Below, piece after piece: positions 20,284 to 33,199 of a stretch of 64,000 bases of DNA. Position 1 is the first letter of the stretch. Every line of letters starts with the position of its first letter. The position numbers were made by a program, and so were the translations under genes. The notes under the pieces were generated by a model. It ran no database searches, was not told the origin of the DNA, and saw nothing but the letters and a program-made list of their open reading frames with translations. The stretch covers positions 313,583-377,582 of the forward strand of contig RDEW01000036.1 in the NCBI GenBank assembly GCA_011109175.1. Direction: 5' to 3'. The stretch is from Dicyema japonicum. Taxonomy: Eukaryota > Dicyemida > Rhombozoa > Dicyemidae.

Positions 20284-21839
20284 ATATTAATTTTTCATAG
20301 TAACTGTCAGAATCATGAGTTTAAAATCTGTAAACAAACAAATCTTAAAATCCCATCTAGCATTTACGACTTGCTGTATTTATTTTTATAGTATAGACTT
20401 TTGCAAGTATGTAATTCCTTCACATTCATAACAATCGATTTTGCTGAACATTTATCATTACTCGAATCTGTGTACATTTTTTTGTAATTTACGTAGCATC
20501 TTTCCTCAAAGAATAAATGTTATTCAAATTTTTAGAATTGGTTCTAATTTTGTTGAATTGCATAAGTATGTTAATAATATAGTGTTATCGTGTGCAGGAA
20601 TCCATTTGATAATCCAGAGGCGTATGATATCATATTTAGTATAGACATATGGCACAACCTCGTCATTCAATACATATTGAAGATAATCACTTGTAGATGT
20701 TCGAATGTAATACATTTAGAGTGGGCAACAAGGCGATGGAAGAAACACGTAATTAATAATGTATTTCAGACTGCAGTGCCATTAGGGACAAGAACAATGT
20801 AGTTGGCATTTGCGGAGTTTTTACAACATTTAAACTAACCTGATAGGTTATTTTTAGGGATATAAATTGGTGTTAATTAATTGAAATCGTGATTTAAATA
20901 ATATCCTGATTCGCTCTCTTGCCTCGGAAAGAATAATATCATTTCAAAATCGATGAAGGAATTAATCGAATGATTGGTGTTAAAAAAACGTACAGTTTTC
21001 CACAGATTTATGGAGACGTGAGCATTATCACAATTCATATAGGGACTTTAATCACAAACTTTGCTCACACATGCTTACTGTCAAAAGGAAGATTAATATT
21101 TTAAAACAGTTGAGAACGATGATGGGACTATTGAGTCTATTAGGAACATCTTCATTTCACTGCGAATCTACAATATAATCCAAAATAGACCCATCTTAAC
21201 ACAAAAGTTCATACAACTCCTTGTGGAAGATTCCGAAAGGATCGAAAGATCAAAGCACACACAAAGAAGTTTATCTTCCCTACCGATAAAGATCACCGTA
21301 AAAGGAAGCACTTGGGGCTCCAGACATTATTGGTTTTATCAATTAAATATCCACGATCTTTTACTTCATCTTGGCAATTTTTCTGTGTTATCAGAACGTA
21401 AAATGAGAAGTTCAAGATGATAAAAGTGAACAGCTATAAGATTAAACATCAAAATAATGAATTTACATGTAACCACAAGAAATTAGCAGTCGTCTTAAAT
21501 AATATTAATTTTATTAATAAATAAAATTAAAAAATAATTTAATTAAATTTACACAATTAACATGGTTTTCCGACGTTTTCAAAAATTTTCCATAAAGTTA
21601 AATAAATATGTCAAAGTATCTTATAACTTTGCCATAATGTCTAATAACTTTGTCAAAATGTTTAACAATTGTGTCAAAAGTTTATCACTTTTTGAATAAT
21701 GTTTAATTACAAATCAATTTGCGCAAAAATCAATTTTACATGAATTCTGAAGATAGGCTATAACTTTGCTAGACGAGGACAGTTTAATGATGATACGGGT
21801 TCTACTTTCAAAAACAGAATTGAAAGTCTGGGTTGACTC

Positions 21840-22680
21840 TGAGTGCTCTCGCAAAATTAATATGTCAATTGCTCTTCAGAAGGTAACTCACTCAGTTGAA
21901 CAATTCTCTTGTTCAACTGAAGCTTCTTCGTGATTTGAGAATTTGTCCTACTTCTATCGAGGAATTAATATATGCGGATGACCTGGATTTTGTTTTCGAG
22001 GTATCAATAATTTCAGAACTGCTCTTATTCATGCTCATATGGTGTTTGGAGAGTGATTCCTTAAAATAAACGAACAAAAATCGAGGTTGATACAATCAAA
22101 TGGGAAAGCAACTCACCGATGAGATTTGAAGGTGAGCAAATAAAGTCCGGTCTTTGTTAGCGACCTGAAGGAAGTTCAACAATTACACGTCTGAGATTCG
22201 CGCATGTCAAGACAAGTAAAAGTACGACTATGTAGTGAATTCTTCCAACTCATACTGCTCTACATCTCGGGTACGTGGGGACTAACTCGAACATGTGTTG
22301 ATAATTTGATTGCTTTTGACAGAAAACAACTACTGACTCCACTAGGAATACACTACCAAATCGTGATAAAAAACCTGGATAAAATGATTACTAAGCTCCG
22401 ATGGGGATTATTTCGGCATATAATACGGATAAATCATGTCGTTCCTGCATACGATATTTTGGAATCATTATCCTCTGTTCAGGGCTTTTTAGAAGGAAGT
22501 CAGGAAACAAATTTGACATCAATAATGAACATCGATCTAAAATATTCTAATGGACGCAGAGATCTAAACAATTTCCGAAAAATCGCTATCTCGCTAAGAA
22601 TGTGGTTGTGTCCAACAGTCTCAAAGGTAATTTGGCCCGCATTTTATCGAACTACACCTTCAGGCCTTCCGGATAGATAA
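21840..22680 (+). pseudogene. LINE reverse transcriptase and C-terminal fragment
   Basis: Near 21,955 the frame reads IEELIYADDLDFVFEVSI, with the YADD catalytic box of motif C. After frame changes, 22204-22680 encodes the C-terminal region (LLYISGTWGLTRTCVDNL, FDRKQLLTPLGIHYQ, LRWGLFRHIIRINHVVPAYDI). This parallels LDSFHRNHLRNITGMSW and WRLFGHVLRLDRYPSE of the LINE at 40,520-41,640. Motifs A and B are missing. Confidence 0.75.
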
Positions 22681-22829
22681 CTTTGGATCTATCAACCTCA
22701 ATGAGATTATAGTTCAAGCTCGCATATACTCCAAGCTCGAGATTATACTCCAAGTCGTCATCAACGTCAATCACACCCAATTAATGCTGAAACGCGAGCT
22801 CTAAAAAAAACGAGAAATAATCTGAAGAA

Positions 22830-23340
22830 CCTCTAAAGACAATATGTGGAAGTAACTGAAAGAATATCAAAACCAAATAAAGAAATCACGCGGAACATAA
22901 CAAAACACAACAAAGAACGTTGGCAATCCATGCTCAGAAAAGCTAGGAATAATACTTTCTTCACTGTATTATGGAAATCGATAAGGATGCACAAGAAATG
23001 CTCTCCACATTTAAATGGACATGGAGAGCCATGACATTGTGAAGTACTATGTTCCATTAAAATCGAAGCTAGCCAAAAAAGGGCTTCAAAAATTACGAAA
23101 CAATGGACTTCTGGAAAGTCCCAGTCTTCATTACTATAATCTTTAAGAACCGAGGCACGTGCCGTTCGACTACGAAGATTCAGTTATACTGCCGATACGC
23201 ACTTACATGGGTTCGAAGAAGAAACCTCCTGCTGAAGTCTCTCTTGGGACGTGTAGGGATCACGTGATTAGTTAGTTTGGTGTTACCGTGGTCTTTGAAA
23301 TTTTTTATTTCATTATTTATGACACTCTGTCTCCCACATG
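22830..23340 (+). repeat. Retroelement 3' region with GGGATCACGTGATTAGTTAG tail
   Basis: A basic open frame (22846-23034) is followed by a 3' tail: AGGGATCACGTGATTAGTTA then TTTGGTGTTACCGTGGTCTT. The same tail, in either orientation, occurs at 24,640, 24,800, 28,383, 46,320, and more diverged at 25,455, 42,315 and 51,730, usually next to runs of ATTTATT. This is the 3' end of an abundant non-LTR retroelement family. Confidence 0.6.
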
Positions 23341-23514
23341 TTAGTGAGGTTGGGAAACGAACAAGGAGGCAACTGAAAAGGTTATAACTGTTGTTAGAAA
23401 ATATCGTGGCGAATTTTCCAACACATTTGTAACTACAAAAAACATAGAATCTTTTGTCTAGGTGTCACTATCGAATTTGATTTTCCCTTCATAAGTTTGA
23501 CATTACATGCTTAC

Positions 23515-23705
23515 AAGACTTTTCTGGGTATTTTCCTTCACTACTACTACCAAAAAATTTAAAAAAATTTACGTAAAAAGAAACTTGAAAGAAGCTGCTT
23601 TTCAGTTTTTTCTGGGTATTTTCCTTCACTACTACTACCAAAAAATTTAAAAAAAATTACGTAAAAAGAAACTTGAAAGAAGCTGCTTTTCAGTTTTACT
23701 TGCAT
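23515..23705. repeat. Near-exact 92-base direct duplication
   Basis: TTTTCTGGGTATTTTCCTTC through GAAAGAAGCTGCTTTTCAGT occurs twice. Likely assembly overlap. Confidence 0.75.
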
Positions 23706-24179
23706 TTATTATACCACATAGATTGTCAAGAAATAAATGTGTAAAAAACTAGCTATTAAGTGACCCCAGCATCCAATAAGGATCAAATTCTCTCCATATG
23801 ATCCGTTAAGAATTCTAAGGTATTTCGGAAGTATCTTCGCTAGTATATATGTATTACTTGATAAGAGTACTGTATCTTTACGATACTTAGTCTGTCTATT
23901 GAAGATACGAGCTGAGAAAGTAGTATGGAATAAGGTAAAGCGTAACCCAAAGTATTCATATGCTTATGGGAAATGTGGAAGTTCTTTTAACTAACTGAAT
24001 AACTAAACTAATACTTTAAGGTTCTTTCTCAATAATTAAGTGAAAATTAAGCAAGATACTTGAGATCAAAATATCAGAACTTAAAATTGTATTATATATA
24101 AGAAAATTATATATTCAATTTAATTATTTTTATTTAAATAAATCAATTTCACAACAAACAGAAGATTGACAAACTCCGC

Positions 24180-24590
24180 TACATGTGTAACCATTAAAAG
24201 AAACTCAATCCCCACGACTAACTCGGTCAAGATACTGGGTGTAACTTACGACCCACTCTTGACCTTCACCAAACACATCGACAACGTCATCTCTTAGGCT
24301 CAACGAAAGCTAAATTTTGTTAAAACACTCCTTGGACAATATAAGGGCTGTTTCAACTCAAATTTGGACTCGCTCTAAGTGCACTATATTCAACCGTCAC
24401 TAACTTACGGGTATGCTGCATGGGGAACCAACCTATCAAACAGGAATATAGAAAAAAAATCAATACCTTCTAAAAAATGGCCAGTAAGGCTTTGCAAAGG
24501 TTTTCTTGGACACTTATAAACCCTACAGCTTTTAAGGAATAAGTGAGGAAAACCGTAGCCTTACTACCCTCCAAAAAAGTCTATTTAATT
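24180..24590 (+). pseudogene. Jockey-like LINE C-terminal fragment
   Basis: In mixed frames: VKILGVTYDPLLTFTKHID, AQRKLNFVKTLLGQYKG, VHYIQPSLTYGYAAWG, then MASKALQRFSWTL. This is the standard segment downstream of the reverse transcriptase in Jockey-type elements (ILGV..D..L.F..HI). Several stops and frameshifts. Confidence 0.75.
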
Positions 24591-24591
24591 A

Positions 24592-24990
24592 GTTTGAATT
24601 TTTTTAATTTCTTTTTTGATTAATTTCAAATTCGTTATTTATTTTATTTATTTAACCCCAGTACCACCAGGAAAGATAGGTCAAAACTAACTAATTAGGT
24701 GATCCCAGCCTCCAACAACATCCAAACTCTCTTCATTTGGTNTAATTAGTTTGAATTTTTTAAATTTCTTTTTTGATTAATTTCAAATTCGTTATTTATT
24801 TTATTTATTTAACTCCAGTACCACCAGGAAAGATAGGTCAAAACTAACTAATTAGGTGATCCCAGCCTCCAACAACATCCAAACTCACTTCATTTTGTCT
24901 TCTGATGAACCAACCACACTCTGGAAAGGTCTTCTCTTTTTTTTGCAAAGGCAATTTATTACCGACCGAAATTCCTCTGCATGGTTCAGC
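24592..24990 (-). repeat. Retroelement 3' tail, duplicated around a single N
   Basis: TTAATTAGTTTGAATTTTTT through GATCCCAGCCTCCAACAACA appears twice (before and after the N at 24,742) with almost no difference. The content is the reverse complement of the GGGATCACCTAATTAGTTAG-type retroelement tail. The N plus identical flanks indicate an unmerged contig overlap. Confidence 0.75.
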
Positions 24991-25454
24991 TTTTAATTGA
25001 GTGGGTTTCCCAGTTCCTTCAGAAACGTAGGAAACCCTGGCCATTTTTCAACGTTGCCTCATCAGAAACGAGGTCGCCAATGGGGATGTCCGTGTGGTGC
25101 ATAATTCTCCGCCTAAGAAATTTCAAACGGTCCACCCTCGAAGGGGGAATCGCAAACCTCAGGCAGAGTAGGCATATTCAATGGTAAGCACGACGATATT
25201 CTGTGCTGCTCGTAGTATAATAGCAAATTAATAAAGGAACCTTCCAGAATTTGTCATTTTTTCTTAAATGTACTCAGATTCCTTAATTTTATCCAAGGCA
25301 GGATTCCACATCATAACCATGGATTAAGTCCATTAATCCGTCAGTTCATATATCCTTTAAAAAATTGGATGATAAATCACCACTCCTCTTGAGTAGATGA
25401 AGTTCAGTCACGTTAAGTTACTAGTTTTCCCGCTTAAAAAACCAAATATTGTAA

Positions 25455-25740
25455 TCTTATTTATTTAACCCCTAGCCTACAATATTTGTTAAGCACAGCT
25501 CAATCATAACTAATTAATCCAAGCGATTCTAGAACTCGTCACCATGGAACGAAATGTTGTTCCAGTGGAATTAATAGATGAATCCGTTTTAATGCCGGCC
25601 AAGGACTGGGTGTCTCTTGAGTAAGGTGGATCCAATGACGCCACCCGAGAAAAAAAAGACAAATATTCAATCAATTGGCCACATTGAAAAACATGGCACC
25701 ACAAGGTCGTAAATAATTTTTTCAACATTGATTTCTAATG
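25455..25740 (-). repeat. Diverged retroelement tail and 5' neighbour
   Basis: ATTTATTTAACCCC then CATAACTAATTAAT mark a diverged member of the tail family on the minus strand; the adjoining 72-codon minus frame has no recognised domain. Confidence 0.4.
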
Positions 25741-26119
25741 AATTATTACAATTTATTTTGATTATTATTTTTAAATTATTCGAATTTTTTAAAAATTTAT
25801 TTTTCTCATAATTATAGCTTGTGTAGAAAAGAAGATACCTTTAGTGGGCTATAATGGTGGCTCTCTACCACCTTGAAAAAAGACACTTTGTTTCGGGACT
25901 ACCACAAGCATGGCCAGAGAGGACTACTTTTTTCTGGATGCTCTGCTGTTTCCCAGTTAACCTAGGATAACCACACCAACCGTCCTTGAAGAAGACACTA
26001 AAGAATCGGGAGACGCCAGGACCTACAAGACATGACAAGGACTCTTTAAAAATGGAAGAAGTTCGGAATTTGTTACTCCTAAAGGTAGTTTAACCCAACA
26101 TTGTTAAAGACAAGATTCG

Positions 26120-26460
26120 ACCCATCTACGTGTGTTGATGCATATTCTCCGAAGAATTTGGCTGCTCCTGTCTCTGACCCAGGTTATGCTTCTAAACAAT
26201 CCGAGGATCAGGAGAGAAGGCAATACTGAGAATTTCGGTGGATCACCTGTTTGTCCCGTTTTTGTTGAGATGTCAAGAATCCTTGCTCACAAGCTGACGA
26301 TCTTGTCCTCTAGATCGGCTTAATTATCCAAAGGGTCACCAATGATCCACGTGACTGATTTGTTTGGGGGCCATATCTCGATAGCTATCTTCAGAGGAAA
26401 CAGCATGGCCATTAAATCTTCCTACATTAAGTGCTCTTTTAACATTATTCTTCTTTTTAT
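26120..26460 (+). pseudogene. LINE restriction-like endonuclease C-terminal fragment
   Basis: Across frames, VDHLFVPFLLRCQESL and the preceding proline-threonine stretch align with EEYLFVPFAVETSGIL of the 44,740 copy; GNSMAIKSSYIKCSF follows IAIFR, matching AIVRGNSMAI at the C-terminus. Catalytic region absent. Confidence 0.65.
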
Positions 26461-26867
26461 TCAATCATTTCAATCAATAATGTTAATTCCTATGACAAGG
26501 TATCCTTTATCTCCTCTGGCATTGAACACGCAATGTGAGTTACCTTTCATGATCACGAACCCAATGTTCTGAAAGAGTTATCGCTTCATTCTAGCCAAGA
26601 CTTTTCGGAAATAACTCTCGCGGTACACTAATTGTAAAATTTAATCAACGGTACAAATAAAAAATTAAATTTTTTCGAATACGTAAAAGTGAGGACAAAA
26701 ATTGGTAATTTAATGTGCAAATTTTTATTAATTTTCCAAAGTAGACAAATCGTATATATACCAACAGATGTGCAAATCTTGAAATTCATCGAGTTGTTTC
26801 TTCAATAGAAAATAAGACATTGTATTCTATATTCTCTTACAAAAAACAAAGTCGACGGGAAACAGAG

Positions 26868-27140
26868 TTATCTGACAAAAGTATCTTCAACAGGGATTAT
26901 CAGGTTTTCGCCAATGGTATGAGGTTGCAGTTCATTTGCTATCAATTCAGAAATCAGATATAAACAGTTCAATGATCCCGTTGAGCTCACAATAGTATCA
27001 CTAAATAACATTTGACTAGATCTACAATACATAGTAAAAACTAAATAATACTTGTGTTGTTTTTTCAAACGATAAAATAATCTAGAGTTTTTTGGAATAG
27101 TCCGGATCCTTGAAAGTATATTATCTCTTGAAAAATCCAT
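26868..27140 (-). pseudogene. hAT (ZBED5/SCAND3-like) transposase fragment
   Basis: Minus-strand frame: LYLISELIANELQPHTIGEN then LIIPVEDT matches the region of ZBED5-type hAT transposases around the conserved IA...KPHTIGE.LI.P. Upstream residues are not recognisable and the rest of the transposase is missing here. Confidence 0.6.
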
Positions 27141-28059
27141 GCAAATTAGTTTCTTTTTATCATTGCATGTAAATCCAAATGACTAAAAGAATCTTTATAT
27201 AATTGACGAACTGATTTACCAATTTTAAAACAAAAAAATGTAAATAAATTTATTCAAATATTTATTTGGCTTGCGGCCACTAGAAATTGTCTCGAGGCAC
27301 ACTGTTGACAATTTCTGTTCTAGGCTCACCTTCCGGTGTCCTGCAAGCCTCCTGATTGACCTGATAAACTGAGCAGTCATTGGGTCTAAAATACGAGCCG
27401 TCTCAAACAAGATCGACTTGAATGCGACCGACTTCAAATGTCATAGTACTTCCTTTATTCAAAACTTAATTGGTGCTCTCTGCGAAACTTGCGCAATGAT
27501 GACTTAAGCAGATTCACGTAGAGAAAGTGTGTGTGCACGTTGAATCCCAAACAAGACACCTCCATTGGCTCTACGACATGGTCTTTACGCCAACGGCCTC
27601 ATGTCATCGCCTCTGTCAAGACCGATGAGTAAACCTCACGACACTCGAGTTTATCATGGCGTGACAAAGAAATCTCCCGGACAAGGGAATTTGCAATTTT
27701 TATTATTGCAAATTTCTGCTTATTTTATGAACACGATTTGACTAATATGTTTAAAAAATGAATCATTATTTTTTTATAATTTTAATTGAAGTTTAATTTT
27801 TTCTAAAATTTGTTCTTTTATAGCTATTAATATTTGTAATTAGGTCTCGTTGGGTCAATCCATCATTTGTACAAAGATTGAAAAGATAATAGATATCAGA
27901 AAAAAGTCTTTAAGAATGAATTCACTCATTAATTCTTCAACAGTAATGTGGATCAATCTTTTTTATAAAAAAATTAAAAATTTAATTAAAATTAATATTA
28001 AAAATCAGTACAGTCTGACAAAGATTAGGTGCTCTTAGGTATGACCTTCAGTGAAGTTG

Positions 28060-28340
28060 CTAACTTACTGATCCCAGTTCTTGCATTCACAGTGAAACGC
28101 ATCCTGTCATCGGCTATTGTGGGAACCCATCCAGTAGAGTGGAAGGCGGAGCTTTTTTATAGTTGAAAAATGAAACAGTCTCTCTCCAGTAGTAAAGAAC
28201 TTTTTTGATTCGAATAATGATTGGATTGTGATCGGAAAATAAATCATAATGCACCGCCCAAGATGTGTCCGGTACAAGGTTTGGGGAACAGAAGGTAATG
28301 TCTGGGGGCGTTGATGGTTTGTATTCCTTGTAAGAAGTCC
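28060..28340. repeat. Diverged interspersed repeat
   Basis: TGTGGGAACCCATCCAGTAG with AGTGGAAGGCGGAG resembles TGTGGAAACCCCTCCAGTGG near 9,330. No coding potential seen. Confidence 0.4.
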
Positions 28341-28382
28341 TAGTGTGCTACCTGGGGTTGTTGAGGATTGTCAGAGAGGTGT

Positions 28383-28720
28383 TCATTGAATATTTATTTA
28401 TTTTATTTATTTAACACCCAAGACCACGGTAAAACCAAAACTAAATATCACGTGATCCCGATGCGCTCCGCCAAAATCCTCATTCTTTCCCGGTGCTCCT
28501 CCCTCGTACCCTCGTAATGGGCGGCTGACTGTATTTGCAGAGCCACCTTCCTGCATGCCGGAGTTTTGTTTAATGAGGGCCTCCAGAGTAGTCGGTCCGG
28601 TTCTGTGTCTCCCACAAGACTACCGCTCCGTCATTCTGAAAGCCTTTTTTTGAACGTCCTAGATTTTCTTACTGCTCGTCCATTATAATGAAGGTACCAA
28701 CGAAGCACACGCGTACGAGA
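28383..28720 (-). repeat. Retroelement 3' tail, minus orientation
   Basis: ATTTAACACCCAAGACCACGG, then TATCACGTGATCCCGATGCG is the reverse complement of the tail family; a nearly identical copy lies at 46,320-46,395. The unit here extends to about 28,720 with CCTCCCTCGTACCCTCG. Confidence 0.65.
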
Positions 28721-29118
28721 AGCATGGTTCGATGGATTGTTTTTAAATGTTTAATATTAAAATATATCTATAAAATTAATTAATTAATCAACAAAATTAA
28801 TTAATTAATTTATCGTGAACAAATGCGTCTGGTGTGATTAACTAAGAAAAATTAAAGAAATTAAAGGAAATCAGTAATATATGGTTTTCCTATCAATAAC
28901 GAAACTCCGTCAATCGCTAACGAAAATAGTCAGTCAATAACGACAATAGTCAATCAACAACGACACTTGGGCAATCAATGGAGGAGACATTAGTCCACTT
29001 GACAGATTTCATCTAAAAACTCTCTAAAAATATTATTTTCCACGAGAAGGCCTATATTTAAAAAAATATAAAAATCTACAATTTTTTTGTAAAGAACATG
29101 AATTAGTGCTAAAAACAA

Positions 29119-29700
29119 ATGAGGTATACCTTAAATTCACAATTTAGTAGTCAGAACGTAATTATAATCACTTCGATAGAGACCGACTATTTCCAAAAAT
29201 TAGGCGGAGTATTACGGGATTTGTATGGATCTGATTTGGATAATTATCTCAAATTGTTTATTTTGTCAGGTATTTTTTAATTTAATTTCCATAGGCAAAG
29301 AAATTACTGAACACGAAACCGCCTATAACACCGATCTGGCTAGAAGGCCAAGGTATCGCTATATTGTAGACTTAAAGAACTATGGAGATAGTCAGACATA
29401 AATGATTGATATTCAAGTTATGATTTCTGATATTAAAGTTTAGATTTTGCTTGTTGTGGATTCTCTCAAAATATGTTATGGTTTAGCTGGCTAAAAATAA
29501 TCGACCAGAAGATATTATGTCGTTTTATCAAAATATGTCTTTTTATGGCAGTTCGCCACTGATCTTACATATAGACAATGGTAAGGAATTTTGCAATCCC
29601 TTAATGGGGGATTTATGCAGAAAATACATCATAGAACATGTCCGAAGTGGGTTACGAACCTCTGGATTTAAGGACAAGTCGAAAGGTAAAATATAAGTTA
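29119..29700 (+). pseudogene. KRBA2-like integrase element, near-complete core, decayed
   Basis: An ATG frame at 29,119 (55 codons; LGGVLRDLYGSDLDNYLKLF) joins, across a candidate 25-base intron at about 29,271-29,295 (GTATT...CATAG), to NTDLARRPRYRYIVDLKNYG. Then come ILLVVDSL and LHIDNGKEFCN, MGDLCRKYIIEHVRSG. These supply two catalytic aspartates and part of the glutamate region of a retroviral-type integrase. A stop (TAG for the expected W before ILLVVD) and frameshifts show it is dead. Confidence 0.7.
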
Positions 29701-29751
29701 TAATTTTGTAGATTTAACCAAAGTAATAGGGAAACTACTATTATTTGGATT

Positions 29752-30035
29752 AGCCACGTGGTGCCAACGTTATTGTGATGCTATGTGACTACTTGAATTG
29801 AAGAGTTTTTGTTTGTTTCCTATGTTCCTCCTCTTCCTTTTTGGCTCCAATGAGGTGAATTATTAGCGTACTTCATGTGGGTTCACCATCTCTGGTGGCG
29901 CCAGATATAATCCAAAAAGGACCATTAGTCAATAACCATCCAGAGGAGTTCTCCCTGGATCACCTCCTTCAAGTCCGAGCATGTGAAACTGCTGAGGGAG
30001 GCCGGGATCACCTGATTTTTTTCATGCTGGCTATA
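29752..30035 (+). repeat. Interspersed repeat family C (SINE-like)
   Basis: Begins near CTATGTGACTACTTGAATTG, contains GTGGGTTCACCATCTCTGGT and ATATAATCCAAAAAGGACCA, and ends GGCCGGGATCACCTGATTTT. Other copies: 36,120-36,410, 49,095-49,205 (partial), 51,545-51,620 (partial) and 51,835-52,110. A weak pol III B-box-like site (GGTTCACCATC) suggests a tRNA-type SINE, but this is unproven. Confidence 0.65.
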
Positions 30036-30039
30036 ACAG

Positions 30040-31990
30040 TGGTTTTCTGACTAAGTAAATAATTTTAAATTCATCTTGCAAATGGACAAAACGATTAACC
30101 CAGGAGACATTACATTGACTCAGTTTTTTAACTAAAAAGCATCGAATTTACTATGCACTGTTGTTAAAATTCGTCTAGTTTTAAATTTGAGTATAAACAA
30201 ATCTGACTTGAGGAATAACAGGGAAAGTATTGGCCACTAATACTAGAATGTTCTAATAATTTACTGTATGTTTGGGATGAGCTACATTGGGACAATTCAA
30301 GTACTTTTCATTCTTAGATGTATTTGTTTTGCAACAAAATAGAAAATTTTGTTGTGATAATCCAACAGGACTGTCCTGTAAACATAAATCGGGTTGTTAT
30401 GCACGACTAGAATGTCTCGACCTGCAGTATAACTTGAATTGTATTTGTTAATAATTATAGATTAAGTTGATTTTGACTAGTAATACATTGTGGCTACTAT
30501 CTCAGTTCTGGATATCTTCCATTTGAAGTAATCATGGAGGTAAGGGACCCTTAATATATCATATTATTGATAGTTTCTCATTGATCTTTAATACTAACCC
30601 TATGAAGTTAGAAATCAAAACAAAAATGCAGTTGGTCGATTGTAGACTCCCGACTATTTGGTCAATAATTTCCTTTCTCTTCTTTTTTTCAATATATATA
30701 AACGTCATTGGATTTTCCTTACGCAAGAGACGCCTAATACCCCGGTCGGCATCTTGAATAGATCCCTTTCTTATTTACATTCCAAACTGAGTCAAGTATA
30801 TCAGGAGTTATTGAGATTGATTCGACCAGATTGAGAGTATTGGGACCACACACTCTCACTGGATTGTAAATTTTAAGATATGGGATATATGTAACTTCAT
30901 AAGCACAGAGCAGGAATGACGATTGTTTGCTGATTATGGTGACTCCCATTCAATTTGTTTTAATTAAGAATTCCATAAAAAGATATTTCTACGTGAATCT
31001 ACAAAATATCAATATTGAAGTGATATTTATGTTACAACAAAAACTGTAGTATCAAATCAAGCTACCAAGAATCAGTGGATTTGGTCATTACAATAGGGCT
31101 GTGAAAAATGTCTCCGTTCAAAAAGCTGAATGACGATTAACTGAGTCATTAAATCGAGAATTGATTATTTGTGATTTACAAGACACGTCTCCTGATAGCC
31201 AGAGCTTATGCCAAGTGTTTAGATGTTAGCTTTCACTTGTTTTGTTCCACAGACAACCAGATCTGATGGTTGGCTCGATGTTCAGGTTGTACATATATCC
31301 TAGAGTTAAAATAATAGACTTTTTTTGATTTTGAGAAGCATCAGTTATACAAAGTTGAGCTTCAGGATTGACGCGATCTCGAATGTGGATTTCTTTTACG
31401 ACAGAGACAAGTTTTGGGGTATAGTCAGTTAGTTTTTTGAATCTAAAAATTGTTGTAGATTATTTCTCTGTATTCACAGTGTTCAGCCATTCACCCGGTT
31501 AAAAATAGGTTCCAATTTTTCTATAGCTGTCACACGTATTTTTCTTTGCTAGCTAGGATGATGTTGTATATGTGAATTAGTGTCAGATTGAACTGTATAT
31601 CATGCAAAGAGAAAAATAAAATGACAAGGAGATCCTTGTAGTACGTCATTGGGATGGAATTTTGAAAAAAACGACATTATTTTTTAATCGTCCAAAATAT
31701 ATTTTGAAAGTTCATAAGTTGGTAATTGTCGATAAATCTCTTTTAAGAACGTGTTGGGAGGATTCCAGTGGAAGGTATGCTATGACCGAATCTAGTTTCT
31801 CCAAGACTTTCGAAAATTTGTATATTTAGGAAGTTGGCTTTTACGAGGAAGGAGACTCCTTTGGTTTCAAAATAGAATGAATTTGCGATAATCTCCATAT
31901 TGTTGGAATTCATTCATCGAAAGGTTGTATATCTGAGTAAGAGCTATGCGGACACGGGGACCAAATTTCTTCTAGCATTTTATCTGGTCA
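30040..31990. other. No assignable feature
   Basis: About 2 kb of AT-rich sequence. A minus frame at 30949-30734 (71 codons) is open but unlike any family I know. Confidence 0.5.
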
Positions 31991-32005
31991 GCTGGAGTTC
32001 AAACA

Positions 32006-32225
32006 CTGTAATTAAGAAAGTAACTAGATAGTGACAATATCATGGGTTCAATAGTGGAGACCACTATTTACTGGAGTAACTATATTTGAGATTACTAAGA
32101 GTGCTCTATATTTTGCTGTAATTAAGAAAGTAACTAGATAGTGACAATATCATGGGTTCAATAGTGGAGACCACTATTTACTGGAGTAACTATATTTGAG
32201 ATTACTAAGAGTGCTCTATATTTTG
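32006..32225. repeat. Exact 110-base direct duplication
   Basis: CTGTAATTAAGAAAGTAACT through GTGCTCTATATTTTG repeats exactly with a 110-base period. Likely assembly overlap. Confidence 0.85.
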
Positions 32226-32544
32226 CTTACCAGAGCCTAGGTGAAATTCATCACGTCACTTCAATCTCTTTGCTGGCACTGTTTTTGATCTTATTGTCGG
32301 TTGTGGTGTCCCTAACCTACTGCGTTTGATTTAGTGACCTTAAAGATGACGAGTTGTAAAAAGGGTTTCACATGGGTCACCTGCTCGTGGAGAAAGCTGC
32401 CTACAATTGCAGCCAATAGACCCTCTTCTCGCCATGCAAATATGCATTATTCTGCGTGGTTGTGAATATGGACAAGCTTACCCAGTTCCTTCAGGAATAT
32501 CATTAAAAATATATTGTTACATTTTTATAAACTAATTAGAGACT

Positions 32545-32720
32545 CAGATTGGCCTAGTGGTTGAGTATATGTAGCTAACTTGTTGGTGCGGGTTCGATTA
32601 CCAGTGCTGTCTATTCCCGAAGCTCCGACCGGATTTGACAACTTACGATGTCATGGACGTATTATCAACAGGAATTTCCAAACATGAAATGATTCCGATG
32701 GAACGTTATAGAGCATCGTA
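32545..32720 (+). repeat. tRNA-derived SINE
   Basis: A-box TGGCCTAGTGGTTGAG (32550-32565) and B-box GGGTTCGATTACC (32590-32602) have the spacing of a tRNA promoter. The body contains GATTTGACAACTTACGATGTC, similar to GTTTGACGAGTGACGCCGTC in the SINE at 38,393. The 3' tail differs or is lost. Confidence 0.7.
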
Positions 32721-33199
32721 CGTATTGAGCGTCACTTAGAGATTCTCGTCTCCAATTGGATTAATTGGCTTTGGATAACTTGTTCTTTCTTGCTCTTAAA
32801 AATAAAGTCAAAATATGTGGCTGTCCCAAGTGAGATGTCGACATGTCGTCTTCATCTCATTAGATGTATGAAGGTTTTTTGATCAATTTATGGTTAAAAT
32901 AAGGGGAACTTAACAAAAACAATTTAACTCTTAATGAATTCCTCTTTTTGCAAAAAAGCGTCTTCAATAGATGTAAAATTCACCCAATCTCAGTCACAAA
33001 GATCCGCTATAAAGAGGCCGAAGATATGAAAGAATTCCCACGATGAATGCATAAGTGATGCAGGTGCTAGCTCATCGATTGTTTGAAAATTAGGTATTGT
33101 ACTAACGCAATGGTAAAACGATTACTCCCCCAGTTATTTGAAACGAAAACGACTTTAAACTACGTTTTCGGGGGCACTTCATTACCTAAAAATGCAACT

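Noticed and set aside
28910-28990. Short similar blocks (CAATCAATAACGACAATAGT-like) suggesting a CRISPR-like array
   Set aside because: Units are short, diverged and without regular spacers; simple-sequence-like, and the genome is eukaryotic.
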